From: Sphingobium sp. SCG-1
GTDB lineage: Bacteria; Pseudomonadota; Alphaproteobacteria; Sphingomonadales; Sphingomonadaceae
Assembly: GCF_002953135.1 (NCBI RefSeq)
Contig: NZ_CP026372.1
Coordinates: 744,001-808,000 of the forward strand
Reading direction: 5' to 3'
DNA: 64,000 nt
Made by a program: the position numbers and the translations under genes. Under the pieces are notes generated by a model. The model saw only the letters and a program-made list of their open reading frames with translations. It made no database searches and was not told the origin of the DNA. This document shows positions 27,731 through 36,091 of this stretch, piece after piece (within the stretch, counting starts at the first letter, position 1; every line of letters begins with the position of its first letter).

Positions 27731-28689
27731 AGCGTCACCACCGCCTTGAGGAACCCATCCGGCCGGTCGCGCGCCGCGTCCAGCGCCTCGCCCAGACGCG
27801 AAAGCGGAAAACGGTGCGTCAGCAGGGGCTTGGGGTCTAACCTGCCCTCCGTGATGGCTGCGATGGCGTCCCTTATCCCTTGCGCATAGACTTGCGGATC
27901 ACGTTCATGCGCGTTGACGACATCGATGCCGCGCCAGTTCCACAGCCACATGTTGACGTTGCGCGGCCCATCCTGATGATAGCCTGCGATTATGAGCTTG
28001 CCGCGTTCCGCCACAAGTTCCCCGGCCAGATCGAGCGGCCACTGCTTGCCAACCGCTTCGATCACCCGGTCGCAGAAGCGCCCGTCCGTCAGCGTCTTGA
28101 CCTGCTCGATGATGGCATGATGGTCTTCCATCGGGATTACTTCCGCCGCACCATGATCGCGCGCCACCTCCAGCGAGTAGGGCCGCCGCGATATGGCGAT
28201 GACACGCGCACCGGCGTCAGTCGCCAGCCGCGTCAGGATTGCACCGAGAAAACCGATCCCGACAATCGCGACAGTCTGCCCCGCCCGAATATCCGATCGC
28301 CGGAAGATGTTGAACGCGCACCCGAACGGTTCGCCTGGGAAATCCAAGCCGTTCAATGCGGCGGGTAAGGGCACCACGGCAGCGGCGTCGGCAATGTCAT
28401 ACTCCGCATACCCACGGGATGAGAGCGCCGCCACCCGCTGCCCGACCTGCACCCCCGTCACGCCATCACCGACAGCATCGATCACACCCCAGCCTTCATG
28501 GCCGAGGTTGCCCGGCTCTCCCGGAAAGGTCATCCACTCCGGCCCTTCCCACGGCGTCAGGTTCGACGCGCAAATGCCGCAGCCCTCCAACTTCACGCGG
28601 ACCTGCCCCTCTCTCGGTTCGGGGATCGGCACCATGGCCACTTCCATCTCACCCGGCCCGGTTTGCACGGCGGCTTCCATCATGCCCAT
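27727..28689 (-). CDS. Zinc-type medium-chain alcohol dehydrogenase
   Basis: 320 aa MDR-superfamily enzyme. GCGICASNLTPWEGPEW has the catalytic-zinc cysteine, GNLGHEGWGVIDAVGDG the GHE motif, and AIVGIGFLGAILTRLATDAG the Rossmann motif. The four-cysteine structural zinc loop is missing, so it is a short variant. AGGAGG lies just upstream of the ATG at 28689; ATGs at 28683 and 28680 are alternatives. It is the first gene of a two-gene unit with the Gfo/Idh/MocA gene. A weak EcfG-like pair (AGAAC-N15-CGTT) lies at 28721-28744 on this strand. Confidence 0.87.
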   Translation of the reverse strand: MGMMEAAVQTGPGEMEVAMVPIPEPREGQVRVKLEGCGICASNLTPWEGPEWMTFPGEPGNLGHEGWGVIDAVGDGVTGVQVGQRVAALSSRGYAEYDIADAAAVVPLPAALNGLDFPGEPFGCAFNIFRRSDIRAGQTVAIVGIGFLGAILTRLATDAGARVIAISRRPYSLEVARDHGAAEVIPMEDHHAIIEQVKTLTDGRFCDRVIEAVGKQWPLDLAGELVAERGKLIIAGYHQDGPRNVNMWLWNWRGIDVVNAHERDPQVYAQGIRDAIAAITEGRLDPKPLLTHRFPLSRLGEALDAARDRPDGFLKAVVTL

Positions 28690-28705
28690 CGGGCCTCCTG
28701 TCTCA

Positions 28706-28717
28706 TAACCTATGTTA
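28706..28717. promoter_or_regulatory. TAAC-N4-GTTA dyad upstream of SWIB gene
   Basis: TAACCTATGTTA, a dyad with both half-sites perfect. Its centre is 25.5 bp upstream of the centre of the GGAGC -35 element at 28735. The same dyad recurs at this distance before other stress-type promoters in the window. Confidence 0.5.
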
Positions 28718-28734
28718 CTGAACGAATGTGGCGC

Positions 28735-28759
28735 GGAGCGTTCTGCTTCTGCGCGTGTT
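28735..28759 (+). promoter_or_regulatory. EcfG-like promoter for SWIB gene
   Basis: GGAGC (28735-28739), 16 bases, TGTT (28756-28759). One mismatch in each element relative to GGAAC and CGTT. The predicted start near 28767 leaves a 26-base leader with AGAGGAG before the ATG at 28793. Confidence 0.5.
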
Positions 28760-28792
28760 TGTTGCGGTATCGACCCAAGAGGAGACACCCTG

Positions 28793-29131
28793 ATGGCCAC
28801 GAGCAAAGCACCCGCGAAGGAACCGAAGAAGGCCCCTGCAAAAGCTTCGGCAAAGTCCAAGTCCGCTGGCGGAGGACAAAAGGCGGATGGCCTGCACCGG
28901 CCGGTTCAACCCTCGCCCGAACTTGCAGCCATCGTCGGCGAAAAGCCGCTTGCCCGTTCCGAAATCGTCTCGTCGCTCTGGGAATATATCAAGAAGAACG
29001 ATCTTCAGGACCCCAAGGACCGCCGGGAGATATTGGCGGACGACAAGCTGGAGAAGGTCTTCGGCAAGAAGAAAGTGTCGATGTTCGAAATGAACAAGCA
29101 CATCTCCAACCACGTCAAGGCGACCGCCTGA
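28793..29131 (+). CDS. SWIB/MDM2 domain protein
   Basis: 112 aa. A Lys/Ala/Pro-rich basic tail (about residues 1-35, like histone H1) is followed by a SWIB fold: LAAIVGEKPLARSEIVSSLW, then EYIKKNDLQDPKDRREILAD, then LEKVFGKKKVSMFEMNKHIS. Bacterial SWIB proteins are small and presumed DNA- or chromatin-associated; in chlamydiae they are fused to topoisomerase I. AGAGGAG precedes the ATG. It is convergent with ino1 and transcribed from an EcfG-like promoter, so a role in stress-time nucleoid compaction is possible but inferred. Confidence 0.9.
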   Translation: MATSKAPAKEPKKAPAKASAKSKSAGGGQKADGLHRPVQPSPELAAIVGEKPLARSEIVSSLWEYIKKNDLQDPKDRREILADDKLEKVFGKKKVSMFEMNKHISNHVKATA

Positions 29132-29152
29132 CGGATCCGTCCGAGGCTGAGC

Positions 29153-29173
29153 GGCTGCGGTCATTCCGCAGCC
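29153..29173. terminator. Hairpin between convergent SWIB and ino1 genes
   Basis: A perfect 8-bp stem (GGCTGCGG at 29153-29160 with CCGCAGCC at 29166-29173) has a 5-base loop that contains the ino1 stop codon. There is no T tract, so it may be a weak or Rho-assisted terminator. Confidence 0.4.
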
Positions 29174-30279
29174 AACGCCACGGACGTACTATCGGCCAGA
29201 AACGCCTCCAGCAGTGCATGTGCGGCATCGTCCGTCATCTGCTCTGGAGGATGTTTGCAGAAGCACGCCGCGACCGGCACGACAGGCCCTGAAAGCCCGC
29301 GATCCAGAGCCACCTTCGCGCACCGGATCATGTCGATGGCGACGCCCGCCGAGTTGGGGCTGTCCTCCACAGACAGCCGCAGTTCCAGGTTCATCGGTAC
29401 GCCACCGAATAACTGCCCTTCCATCCGCAGGAAGCAGACTTTGTTGTCGTTCTGCCACGCCACGTAATCCGATGGGCCGACATGGATGTTCTCGTCCGCA
29501 AGCCGGGTCTCGGCGACGGATTGGACAGCCTCGGTCTTTGAAATTTTCTTCGATTTCAACCGGCTGCGATCGGACATGTTGAGGAAGTCGGTGTTGCCGC
29601 CAGTATTCAACTGATAGGTGCGATCCAGCTTCACGCCGCGCTTGGCGAACAGGTCGGTGAGCACGCGATGCACGATCGTCGCGCCCATCTGCGCCTTGAT
29701 GTCGTCGCCGATCAGCGGCACGCCCGCCTTCTCGAACCGCGCCGCCCAGTCGGGATCGCTGGCGATGAACACCGGGATGTTGTTGACGAACGCGACGCCC
29801 GCTTCCAGCGCACATTCGGCATAGAACTCCGTGGCCTGCTGCGACCCGACGGGTAGGTAATTGCACAATATGTCGGCCCTGGATTCCTTCAATCGCGCGA
29901 CGATATCGGCCTTGGCGGCTTCGCGCGCGTCGGCAGGTACAAAGCGGCGATCTTCGGGATAGTCCGCCATGTGCTCTGCCACGCCGTCCAGCACGCAGCC
30001 CATTTCCACAATTGCTCCGGTTGGCGCCACATCGCCGCAGAACGTCGCCGTGCAATTGGGCTTTGCGAAGATCGCATCGGCCACGTCGCGCCCCACCTTG
30101 CGCGCGTCGACATCCCACGCGGCGACAACCTTGATGTCGCCGGGCGTATAGCCGCCGATCTCCCAGTGCATCAGCCCTGTGCGATCATTGCGGCCCTCGC
30201 CATAATGGCTCAGCCCCTGTACCAGCGAACTCGCGCAATTGCCGACTCCGACGATGGCGATGTTGACGCCGCCGCTCAT
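29161..30279 (-). CDS. ino1: Inositol-3-phosphate synthase (myo-inositol-1-phosphate synthase)
   Basis: 372 aa cytosolic enzyme converting glucose 6-phosphate to 1D-myo-inositol 3-phosphate with NAD+. The prokaryotic short form is recognisable: NIAIVGVGNCASSLVQGL at the NAD site, GDVAPTGAIVEMGCVLDG, CNYLPVGSQQATEFYAE, FVNNIPVFIASD, LIGDDIKAQMGATIVHR, QLNTGGNTDFLNM and SKTEAVQS. Its ATG overlaps the stop of the glycosidase gene (ATGA), so it is the last gene of a tightly coupled four-gene operon starting at 32604. Inositol synthesis is uncommon in Gram-negatives and anchors the function of the cluster. Confidence 0.93.
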   Translation of the reverse strand: MSGGVNIAIVGVGNCASSLVQGLSHYGEGRNDRTGLMHWEIGGYTPGDIKVVAAWDVDARKVGRDVADAIFAKPNCTATFCGDVAPTGAIVEMGCVLDGVAEHMADYPEDRRFVPADAREAAKADIVARLKESRADILCNYLPVGSQQATEFYAECALEAGVAFVNNIPVFIASDPDWAARFEKAGVPLIGDDIKAQMGATIVHRVLTDLFAKRGVKLDRTYQLNTGGNTDFLNMSDRSRLKSKKISKTEAVQSVAETRLADENIHVGPSDYVAWQNDNKVCFLRMEGQLFGGVPMNLELRLSVEDSPNSAGVAIDMIRCAKVALDRGLSGPVVPVAACFCKHPPEQMTDDAAHALLEAFLADSTSVALAAE

Positions 30280-31196
30280 GCCGCCGTGACCTTGGGCAGG
30301 GCTTGCGCAGGCGCATAGCGTTCGATCATCCATTCGCAGAAATCGGCGAAACCCTGCGGTTCGCGCGCGGCGCTGGTGTGATGCGGCTGGACCCCCAGAT
30401 GCTCGGGCGTGAAGCAGAAGGTGACGGTCACGTCGAAATCCGCCAGCGCTTCCATCTGCCGATCGAACCAATCGATCGCGCCGGGGCGGAAGCTGTCCGC
30501 CCAGCTAAGCCCTGTGCGCAGATGCCGGACCCCTAGCTGCTTCATCCAGCGGACGGCATCGTCCAGCCGCGGGTCTTCGAAATGGAACCACTGCATCAAG
30601 CCCATTTTGTCCGCGACCTTCGCATAATGTTCCAGCGAGGGCTTGGGCGTCCCGTCCTCGCGGATCAGGCCCATGTAGAAATGGCGGTAATAGCTGGAAC
30701 CCTCCGCTTCCCGGTGCCGCGTCGTTGCGCCCCAGCTTTGCGGCAAGTCGTAGAGGCTGTACCAGAACACGCGCGGCACGCGCCCGACCAGCAATTCGGC
30801 GGTGCGGTTGACGCCGAACACCTGCACTTCCTCCGCGCCAAACGATCCGACGCCCACTTCGGTCGCCCAGATCTCCTTGTCCGGCGCAACGGCTTCGATC
30901 TCGGCGATCTTGTCGGGCCAGGCGTGGATCGGCCACAGGTTCCAGTCGAGCGGGAAGCCATGCACCGCCACGACATCGACCGCATCCAGCGCGCCCATGT
31001 CGCGCATCCGCTGGACCCAGAACGGATCGATCGGCGACATGCCGCCAAGGACGCGCTTGACCTCCGGGTTGACGCGCTGGATCGCCGCGCCGGCGCGGAT
31101 CACCGTATCGGCATAGATCGACCAGTCGGGATCGACTTCCGGGTCCCAATGCGACTTGTTGTTCGGCTCGTTCCAGATCATCGCGCCTTCGATCAT
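30276..31196 (-). CDS. GH-A clan glycosidase-like protein, apparently circularly permuted
   Basis: 306 aa. It opens MIEGAMIWNEPNNKSHW, so the acid/base Glu of the NEP motif (beta-4) is at about residue 10, whereas canonical family members have some 150 residues before it. The nucleophile-like WATEVGVGSFG follows near 115 and VFWYSLYD near 143. After TPKPSLEHY, the usual end of the barrel, comes LGVRHLRTGLSWADS, then DVTVTFCFTPEHLG, then FADFCEWMIERYAP, which look like strands 1-3. No signal peptide, so it is cytosolic. The start is fixed by a 4-base overlap with the methyltransferase gene. Confidence 0.75.
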   Translation of the reverse strand: MIEGAMIWNEPNNKSHWDPEVDPDWSIYADTVIRAGAAIQRVNPEVKRVLGGMSPIDPFWVQRMRDMGALDAVDVVAVHGFPLDWNLWPIHAWPDKIAEIEAVAPDKEIWATEVGVGSFGAEEVQVFGVNRTAELLVGRVPRVFWYSLYDLPQSWGATTRHREAEGSSYYRHFYMGLIREDGTPKPSLEHYAKVADKMGLMQWFHFEDPRLDDAVRWMKQLGVRHLRTGLSWADSFRPGAIDWFDRQMEALADFDVTVTFCFTPEHLGVQPHHTSAAREPQGFADFCEWMIERYAPAQALPKVTAA

Positions 31197-32014
31197 GCTT
31201 TCTCCTCCTGTTCCCGTGCGGGATAGACCGCGCCGCCGCCCGGTCCCCAGCCCGTGAAGGGCCGCTCCGTCACCTTGCAAAGATAGACTTCGGCCTCCGG
31301 TTGCGCCTCGATGCGGAAGCCGGCCGCGCGCAGCATCGCTTCGCTGCATGCGCGATTAGGCGCCCACCAGTTTGTCCAGTCCCCGGCATATTGCCGCTCG
31401 ATAAAATGCATCTTCGGATAACCCGGATCATCGAAATAGGCGGGTGGTTCGGTGGTGCCAGGCACGTGGAAGGGATGGTCTTCGGGCACGTCCGCCACAT
31501 CTTCACTGCCGCGCTGCATTGTTTGGAAAAGCAGCATGTCGTCTGCGACATGATCGCGGATGAGGTCGAGCGCGAGGAGCGGGTGCCGCAGGTGATATAG
31601 CACGCCCATGAAGATCACGAGATCGAACTTCCGTCCGATCCGCGCCACGTCATAGACGGACAGGCTACGGAACTCGATGCCGTCGAACCCAAGCGTCTCC
31701 GCCACGAACTCCGCCTGCGCGAGGTAACGCGGATCAGTGTCGATCCCCAAGACCTCCGCCGCGCCGCGCCGCTTCATCTCGATGGAATAAAAACCCGCAT
31801 TGCAGCCGATATCCAGAACCGATTTACCCGTCAGATCGGCGGGCAACGCATCGGCAAAACGGGCGAATTTGAACGCGGGATAGTCGCCAAGGAAATGATC
31901 GGGCGCCGTCTGCACTGTGCCAAGGTCGATATTCTGGAACCACGGGCCGAGCGCATCGACCGCCCGCTGCAAGTCGTTCGCTGATTGTTTGACGGAAAGG
32001 GACGATCTGGTCAT
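31193..32014 (-). CDS. SAM-dependent methyltransferase (TIGR04290-like)
   Basis: 273 aa class I methyltransferase. Motif I is GKSVLDIGCNAGFYSIEMKR near residue 75, the acidic loop VLGIDTDPRYLAQAEF near 97, and motif IV region DLVIFMGVLYHLRHPLLALD near 140. The layout resembles CmoB-like/DUF1698 enzymes and what I recall as TIGR04290, a family found in glycosyl gene neighbourhoods. It overlaps both neighbours by 4 bases. It probably methylates the sugar or inositol product of this cluster; the acceptor is unknown. Confidence 0.87.
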   Translation of the reverse strand: MTRSSLSVKQSANDLQRAVDALGPWFQNIDLGTVQTAPDHFLGDYPAFKFARFADALPADLTGKSVLDIGCNAGFYSIEMKRRGAAEVLGIDTDPRYLAQAEFVAETLGFDGIEFRSLSVYDVARIGRKFDLVIFMGVLYHLRHPLLALDLIRDHVADDMLLFQTMQRGSEDVADVPEDHPFHVPGTTEPPAYFDDPGYPKMHFIERQYAGDWTNWWAPNRACSEAMLRAAGFRIEAQPEAEVYLCKVTERPFTGWGPGGGAVYPAREQEEKA

Positions 32015-32604
32015 GCAAATACCCGATTGAGCGTGGTGAGCCGGGCTTGCCCGCCCTCGAACTGCAAGGTGCTGAGCGACGCCGGATCGACATCGAACCG
32101 CAGAATATTATCGAGGCTGAGGCCAAGATAATGGGCGATCGCACCGCGAATGATGTCGGCGTGGGTGACGCACAGGACCGTCTGCGCGTCTCCGGCACCA
32201 AGTTTGTCCAGAAATGCCGCCACCCGCTCGATGGCCTTCGTCATTCGCTCTCCACCGGGCGGTTGCGTTTTGCTCCGCGTGGTGTTCCAGCGGTGCCAGA
32301 GCGCATCCTGCTCAAGATCGGTGAACTCTCTTCCGGTCCATTCTCCGAAATCGATCTCGTCCAGTGCGTCGGATGTCTGCACCGCTAGCGCCAAACGATC
32401 GCCGATGATCGCTGCGGTCTGACGGCAACGGTGTTGCGGGCTGCTATATATTGCAGCGACCGGCCAGTCCGTCAGCGCCTGCGCCAGCCGTTCGGCCTGC
32501 GTCACGCCATCGCTGCTCAACGCTATATCGGAACCCCGCCCTGTAAGTATTCGACCAAGATGCCCATGGGCAGCATGGCGTACCAGAAGTAACGGAACCG
32601 TCAC
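32011..32604 (-). CDS. Histidine phosphatase family protein
   Basis: 197 aa phosphoglycerate mutase-like fold. The phosphorylated His is in LLLVRHAAHGHLGR (RHA instead of RHG), the arginine in SSPQHRCRQTAAII, the acid in DEIDFGEWTGREF, and the second His in CVTHADIIRGAIAH. These are phosphatases rather than mutases when the neighbours lack glycolytic genes. Start codon GTG at 32604 with a poor ribosome binding site. It is the first gene of the operon leading to ino1, so it may dephosphorylate an inositol or glycosyl phosphate intermediate (inference). Confidence 0.88.
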   Translation of the reverse strand: MTVPLLLVRHAAHGHLGRILTGRGSDIALSSDGVTQAERLAQALTDWPVAAIYSSPQHRCRQTAAIIGDRLALAVQTSDALDEIDFGEWTGREFTDLEQDALWHRWNTTRSKTQPPGGERMTKAIERVAAFLDKLGAGDAQTVLCVTHADIIRGAIAHYLGLSLDNILRFDVDPASLSTLQFEGGQARLTTLNRVFA

Positions 32605-32642
32605 GATATGTAAAAGGCGGAAAGTTTCGGCATGGATACGAA

Positions 32643-32667
32643 AACATCTATGTAGATGCTGCGTTCC
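32643..32667 (-). promoter_or_regulatory. EcfG-like promoter for the ino1 operon
   Basis: On the minus strand: GGAAC (32667-32663), 16 bases, TGTT (32646-32643). The -35 matches EcfG fully, the -10 with one mismatch. Transcription would start near 32635, about 30 bases before the GTG at 32604. Confidence 0.65.
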
Positions 32668-32685
32668 ACAGAGTCATAAACTCGC

Positions 32686-32697
32686 TAACATATGTTT
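32686..32697. promoter_or_regulatory. TAAC-N4-GTTT dyad midway between divergent promoters
   Basis: TAACATATGTTT. Its centre (32691.5) lies 26.5 bp from the centre of the minus-strand -35 and 25.5 bp from the centre of the plus-strand -35, i.e. almost exactly midway. This placement suits one regulator acting on both promoters. Confidence 0.55.
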
Positions 32698-32714
32698 ATT
32701 ACATCGTTTTCAGC

Positions 32715-32740
32715 GGAACGTTGATGAAGATGAAGCCGTT
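32715..32740 (+). promoter_or_regulatory. Consensus EcfG promoter for the glycosyltransferase operon
   Basis: GGAAC (32715-32719), 17 bases, CGTT (32737-32740): both elements and the spacing match the EcfG consensus exactly. The start point would be near 32748, giving a leader of about 80 bases that contains the inverted repeat ATAAGA...TCTTAT (about 32772-32806). Confidence 0.75.
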
Positions 32741-32829
32741 AAGCGGTGCGGGTTCAGGGGACAGGAGGCTATAAGATAGTCTACGTCGACGGAGTCCATC
32801 TCTTATAGATGCAAGGAGCATTATAACCG

Positions 32830-33942
32830 ATGGAAACGGTATTGATTACTGGCGGCGCGGGGTTTATCGGTCGTTTCGTTGCAAAGGAACTCCTAAATCG
32901 CGGCAATAATGTCCGTGTTCTCGATAGCCTCATAGAACAGGTGCATGGCGGCACTGGCAGACCTGACGATCTTGATGACGATGTAGAATTGATAGAGGCC
33001 GATGTTCGCGACGGAGACGCGGTTAAGCGTGCTCTACGTGGAATTGACAGCGTCATTCACTTGGCGGCCGAGGTCGGCGTAGGTCAATCGATGTACGAAG
33101 TCGAACGCTATACGTCGGTGAACGACGTCGGCACCGCCGTACTTTTCGAAAAGCTGATCGATAATCCCGTTCGTCGCGTCGTGACTGCCTCGTCGATGAG
33201 CATCTATGGGGAGGGTCTCTATCGCGATGCCGACGGCGGGCTGGTCGAGAATGCCGAGCGTACCGCGCTACGCGATCATCAGCGCAATTGGGAACCCGTC
33301 GACGGACAGGGACGCCCGTTGTCGCCGGTCGCCACGCCCGAATGGAAGCGGCCTAACCTGGCCTCGATCTACGCGCTCAACAAATATGTTCAGGAGCGCA
33401 CAACGCACATCATGACCGCGCCGTATGGCATGGAAGGCGTCTGCCTGCGCCTGTTCAACGTCTACGGACCGGGGCAGGCACTTTCCAATCCCTATACCGG
33501 CGTGCTGGCGATCTTCGCCTCGCGTTTGCTGAACGGCCAGTCGCCGATGATCTTCGAAGATGGCGAACAGCGCCGCGACTTTGTGCATGTGAGCGACGTT
33601 GCCCGCGCCTTCGCCGATGCGCTCACATTGCCGCAGGCGGTGGGGGGCACCTACAATATTGGCTCAGGTCAGGACCGCTCCGTCAACGAAGTTGCCCGCG
33701 AACTCGCCCGCGCGATGGGCAAGAACCGGATCGAACCGGAGATCGTCGGTAAGGCGCGGACCGGCGACATCCGCCACTGCTTCTGCGATACCACCAAGGC
33801 GCACGACGATCTTGGCTTTCAGGCGCAAACAGACTTCGGCGAAGGCTTGGCCGAACTCGCCGAGTGGGTCGCGCAGCAGACCGCCAGCGATCGCGTGGAG
33901 CAGGCGCGGGCGGAGCTTGAGGCACGAGGACTGGTCGCATGA
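32830..33942 (+). CDS. NAD-dependent epimerase/dehydratase (dTDP-rhamnose 4-epimerase-like)
   Basis: 370 aa extended SDR. The nucleotide motif is LITGGAGFIGRFVAKELL at residues 5-22. The active-site Ser lies in TASSMSIYGEG near 120 and the YxxxK pair in IYALNKYVQE near 187. NVYGPGQALSNPYTGVLAIF and FEDGEQRRDFVHVSDVARAF bind the sugar nucleotide. The central insertion and the SMSIYGEG motif recall dTDP-L-rhamnose 4-epimerases, but the substrate is not certain. It is the first gene of a seven-gene plus-strand operon with 4-base overlaps. AAGGAG lies 11 bases upstream, a long spacing. Confidence 0.83.
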   Translation: METVLITGGAGFIGRFVAKELLNRGNNVRVLDSLIEQVHGGTGRPDDLDDDVELIEADVRDGDAVKRALRGIDSVIHLAAEVGVGQSMYEVERYTSVNDVGTAVLFEKLIDNPVRRVVTASSMSIYGEGLYRDADGGLVENAERTALRDHQRNWEPVDGQGRPLSPVATPEWKRPNLASIYALNKYVQERTTHIMTAPYGMEGVCLRLFNVYGPGQALSNPYTGVLAIFASRLLNGQSPMIFEDGEQRRDFVHVSDVARAFADALTLPQAVGGTYNIGSGQDRSVNEVARELARAMGKNRIEPEIVGKARTGDIRHCFCDTTKAHDDLGFQAQTDFGEGLAELAEWVAQQTASDRVEQARAELEARGLVA

Positions 33943-35003
33943 CCGCTGGCGATCCCCGGCCCGTACTCGTGACCGGCGGGGCAGGCTTCATCGGCTGCAA
34001 CCTCGCCGATCGCCTTGCGACCGACGGGCACGATGTGATCGTGTTGGACGCGCTGCGGCGGCCCGGCGTGCAGCGCAATCTCGACTGGCTGCTGGAGCGT
34101 CACCCTTGTCGCATCCGCGCGGTCATCGACGATATACGGGAATCATCCGTCATCTTCAGTTTCATGAAAGAGGCCAAGGCCGTCTTCCATATGGCCGCGC
34201 AAGTCGCCGTGACGACCAGCATGACCGACCCGCAGGAAGATTTCGACATCAACCTGCGCGGCACCTTCAACGTGCTCGAAGCGGCACGGCAATGCGGCAC
34301 CCGCCCGCCGGTGATCTTCGCCTCCACGAACAAGGTCTATGGCGATCTTGGCGATGTACCCCTTGCGTTGACGGCCGGTGCGTATAGGCCGACCGACGAC
34401 GCGATTTCCGCAAACGGCATTGGCGAAGATCGCCCGCTCGATTTCCACACACCCTATGGCTGCTCAAAGGGCGGCGCGGACCAGTATGTACTGGACTACG
34501 CCCGCAGCTACGACTTGCCGACGGCGGTGCTCCGGATGAGCTGCATCTACGGTCAGCGACAGATGGGCACCGAGGATCAGGGTTGGGTCGCGCATTTCCT
34601 CATACGAGCGCTCGAAGGCGCGCCGATCACGCTATATGGCGACGGGCATCAGGTGCGCGACATCTTGGACGTATCCGATGCCGTTGACGCGTATCTGGGT
34701 CTTTGGCGCAACATCGATCGGCTAAGCGGGCGTGCCTATAATCTGGGCGGCGGGCCGCAGAATGCCGTCAGCCTCCGCCAGTTGCTTGGCCATGTCGAGG
34801 ATCTGCTCGGCACCTCGCTCGACATCCGTTTCTCCGACTGGCGCGCGGGCGACCAGCGTTACTTCGTCGCCGACCGTCGCGCAGTCGATGCGGCGCTCGG
34901 ATTGAACAGGCCGAAGGACTGGCGCGAGGGCGTCGAGGCGTTGCTGCAATGGCTCCGCACGGAACGGGAGCCTGTCGATGCACCCATGGCGGTACAGGCA
35001 TGA
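33939..35003 (+). CDS. NAD-dependent epimerase (CDP-paratose 2-epimerase-like)
   Basis: 354 aa extended SDR overlapping its neighbour by ATGA. Motifs: VTGGAGFIGCNLADRLATDG near residue 11, HMAAQVAVTTSMTDP near 85, FASTNKVYGDLGD near 127, YGCSKGGADQYVLDY near 171, and MSCIYGQRQMGTEDQGWVAH near 195. The last motifs are characteristic of CDP-tyvelose/paratose 2-epimerase (RfbE) relatives. No CDP-glucose pathway genes are in the window, so it may act on another nucleotide sugar made or used here. Confidence 0.83.
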   Translation: MTAGDPRPVLVTGGAGFIGCNLADRLATDGHDVIVLDALRRPGVQRNLDWLLERHPCRIRAVIDDIRESSVIFSFMKEAKAVFHMAAQVAVTTSMTDPQEDFDINLRGTFNVLEAARQCGTRPPVIFASTNKVYGDLGDVPLALTAGAYRPTDDAISANGIGEDRPLDFHTPYGCSKGGADQYVLDYARSYDLPTAVLRMSCIYGQRQMGTEDQGWVAHFLIRALEGAPITLYGDGHQVRDILDVSDAVDAYLGLWRNIDRLSGRAYNLGGGPQNAVSLRQLLGHVEDLLGTSLDIRFSDWRAGDQRYFVADRRAVDAALGLNRPKDWREGVEALLQWLRTEREPVDAPMAVQA

Positions 35004-36091
35004 GCCGAACGCGCCTGTTGATGACCGCCGATGCGGTGGGCGGCGTCTGGCAATATGCCACCGATCTCGCCGCTGCGCTCCAGCCGCTCGGCTATGAGAC
35101 GATCCTGGCGGTCCTTGGTCCTGCGCCCACGAGCGCGCAACGGCAGGAGGCGGAGCGGATCGCGGGAGTAACCGTGCGGCATGTACCCGTGGAAGTGGAC
35201 TGGCTGGCGAGCGGTCCAGACGAAATTGCGGCAGGGCGCGCCATGCTGGGCCAACTGGCGCGCGAATTGCGCGTCGATCTCGTCCAGATAAACAGCCCGG
35301 CCTTCATCGGCTGCGGCACATTCAATGTGCCAACCATCGGCGTCATGCATAGCTGCGTCGGCACATGGTGGGATGCGATGGAGGGCAGCGCCCTGCCGTC
35401 CGACTTTCTGTGGCGCACCCGGATGATCGCGGAAGGACTGGGGAACGCCGACGCTATCGTTGCACCTAGCCGCGCCTTTGCCGAAGCGGTGCAGCGGCAT
35501 TATCGCCTCCTTCGCCAGCCTCACGTCGTGCACAATGGCCGCACAGCGGTTTTGGCAGCACCGCGAGCCATGCACGATTGCGCCATCACGATCGGGCGGT
35601 TGTGGGACGCGGCTAAGAACGTCCGCGTGCTGGATGCCGCGGCGGCCAAGCTGGCCATCCCGTTCAAGGCTATCGGCGCGGTTACTGGTCCGAACAGCGA
35701 GACGGTAACGCTCGAACATCTGCACATGATCGGTCAACGCGACAATCAGGCTGTCGCGGAATGCCTCGCAGCCCGCCCGATCTTCGTATCGGCAGCACGC
35801 TACGAGCCTTTTGGCCTCGCGGTGCTGGAAGCAGCCCAAGCAGGATGCGCATTGGTCTTGTCCAACATCCCGACCTTCCGAGAGCTTTGGGAGGGCGTCG
35901 CAACCTTTGTCGATCCGCAGGATGCGCAGGGATTCGCTGACGCTATCGAAGCCATCGTCGGCGACATTCCCCGCCGCCGCGAGGCGGGCAAACGCGCCCG
36001 CAAACGGGCCTCCCGGTACACGGCGCAGGCGATGGCGCGCGGCATGGACACCATTTACCGCAGCCTCATGCAACAGAAAGCCGCCGCATGA
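35000..36091 (+). CDS. Glycosyltransferase, family 4-like
   Basis: 363 aa GT-B enzyme starting at the ATG overlapping the previous stop. TADAVGGVWQYATDLAAAL is the N-terminal glycine-rich loop. HNGRTAVLAAPRAMHDCAIT lies where the C-terminal domain begins. FVSAARYEPFGLAVLEAAQA near residue 265 is the EPFGL donor-binding motif (EX7E). A GT4 next to an inositol phosphate synthase invites comparison with MshA and PimA types, which glycosylate inositol phosphates; this is suggestive only. Confidence 0.87.
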   Translation: MSRTRLLMTADAVGGVWQYATDLAAALQPLGYETILAVLGPAPTSAQRQEAERIAGVTVRHVPVEVDWLASGPDEIAAGRAMLGQLARELRVDLVQINSPAFIGCGTFNVPTIGVMHSCVGTWWDAMEGSALPSDFLWRTRMIAEGLGNADAIVAPSRAFAEAVQRHYRLLRQPHVVHNGRTAVLAAPRAMHDCAITIGRLWDAAKNVRVLDAAAAKLAIPFKAIGAVTGPNSETVTLEHLHMIGQRDNQAVAECLAARPIFVSAARYEPFGLAVLEAAQAGCALVLSNIPTFRELWEGVATFVDPQDAQGFADAIEAIVGDIPRRREAGKRARKRASRYTAQAMARGMDTIYRSLMQQKAAA

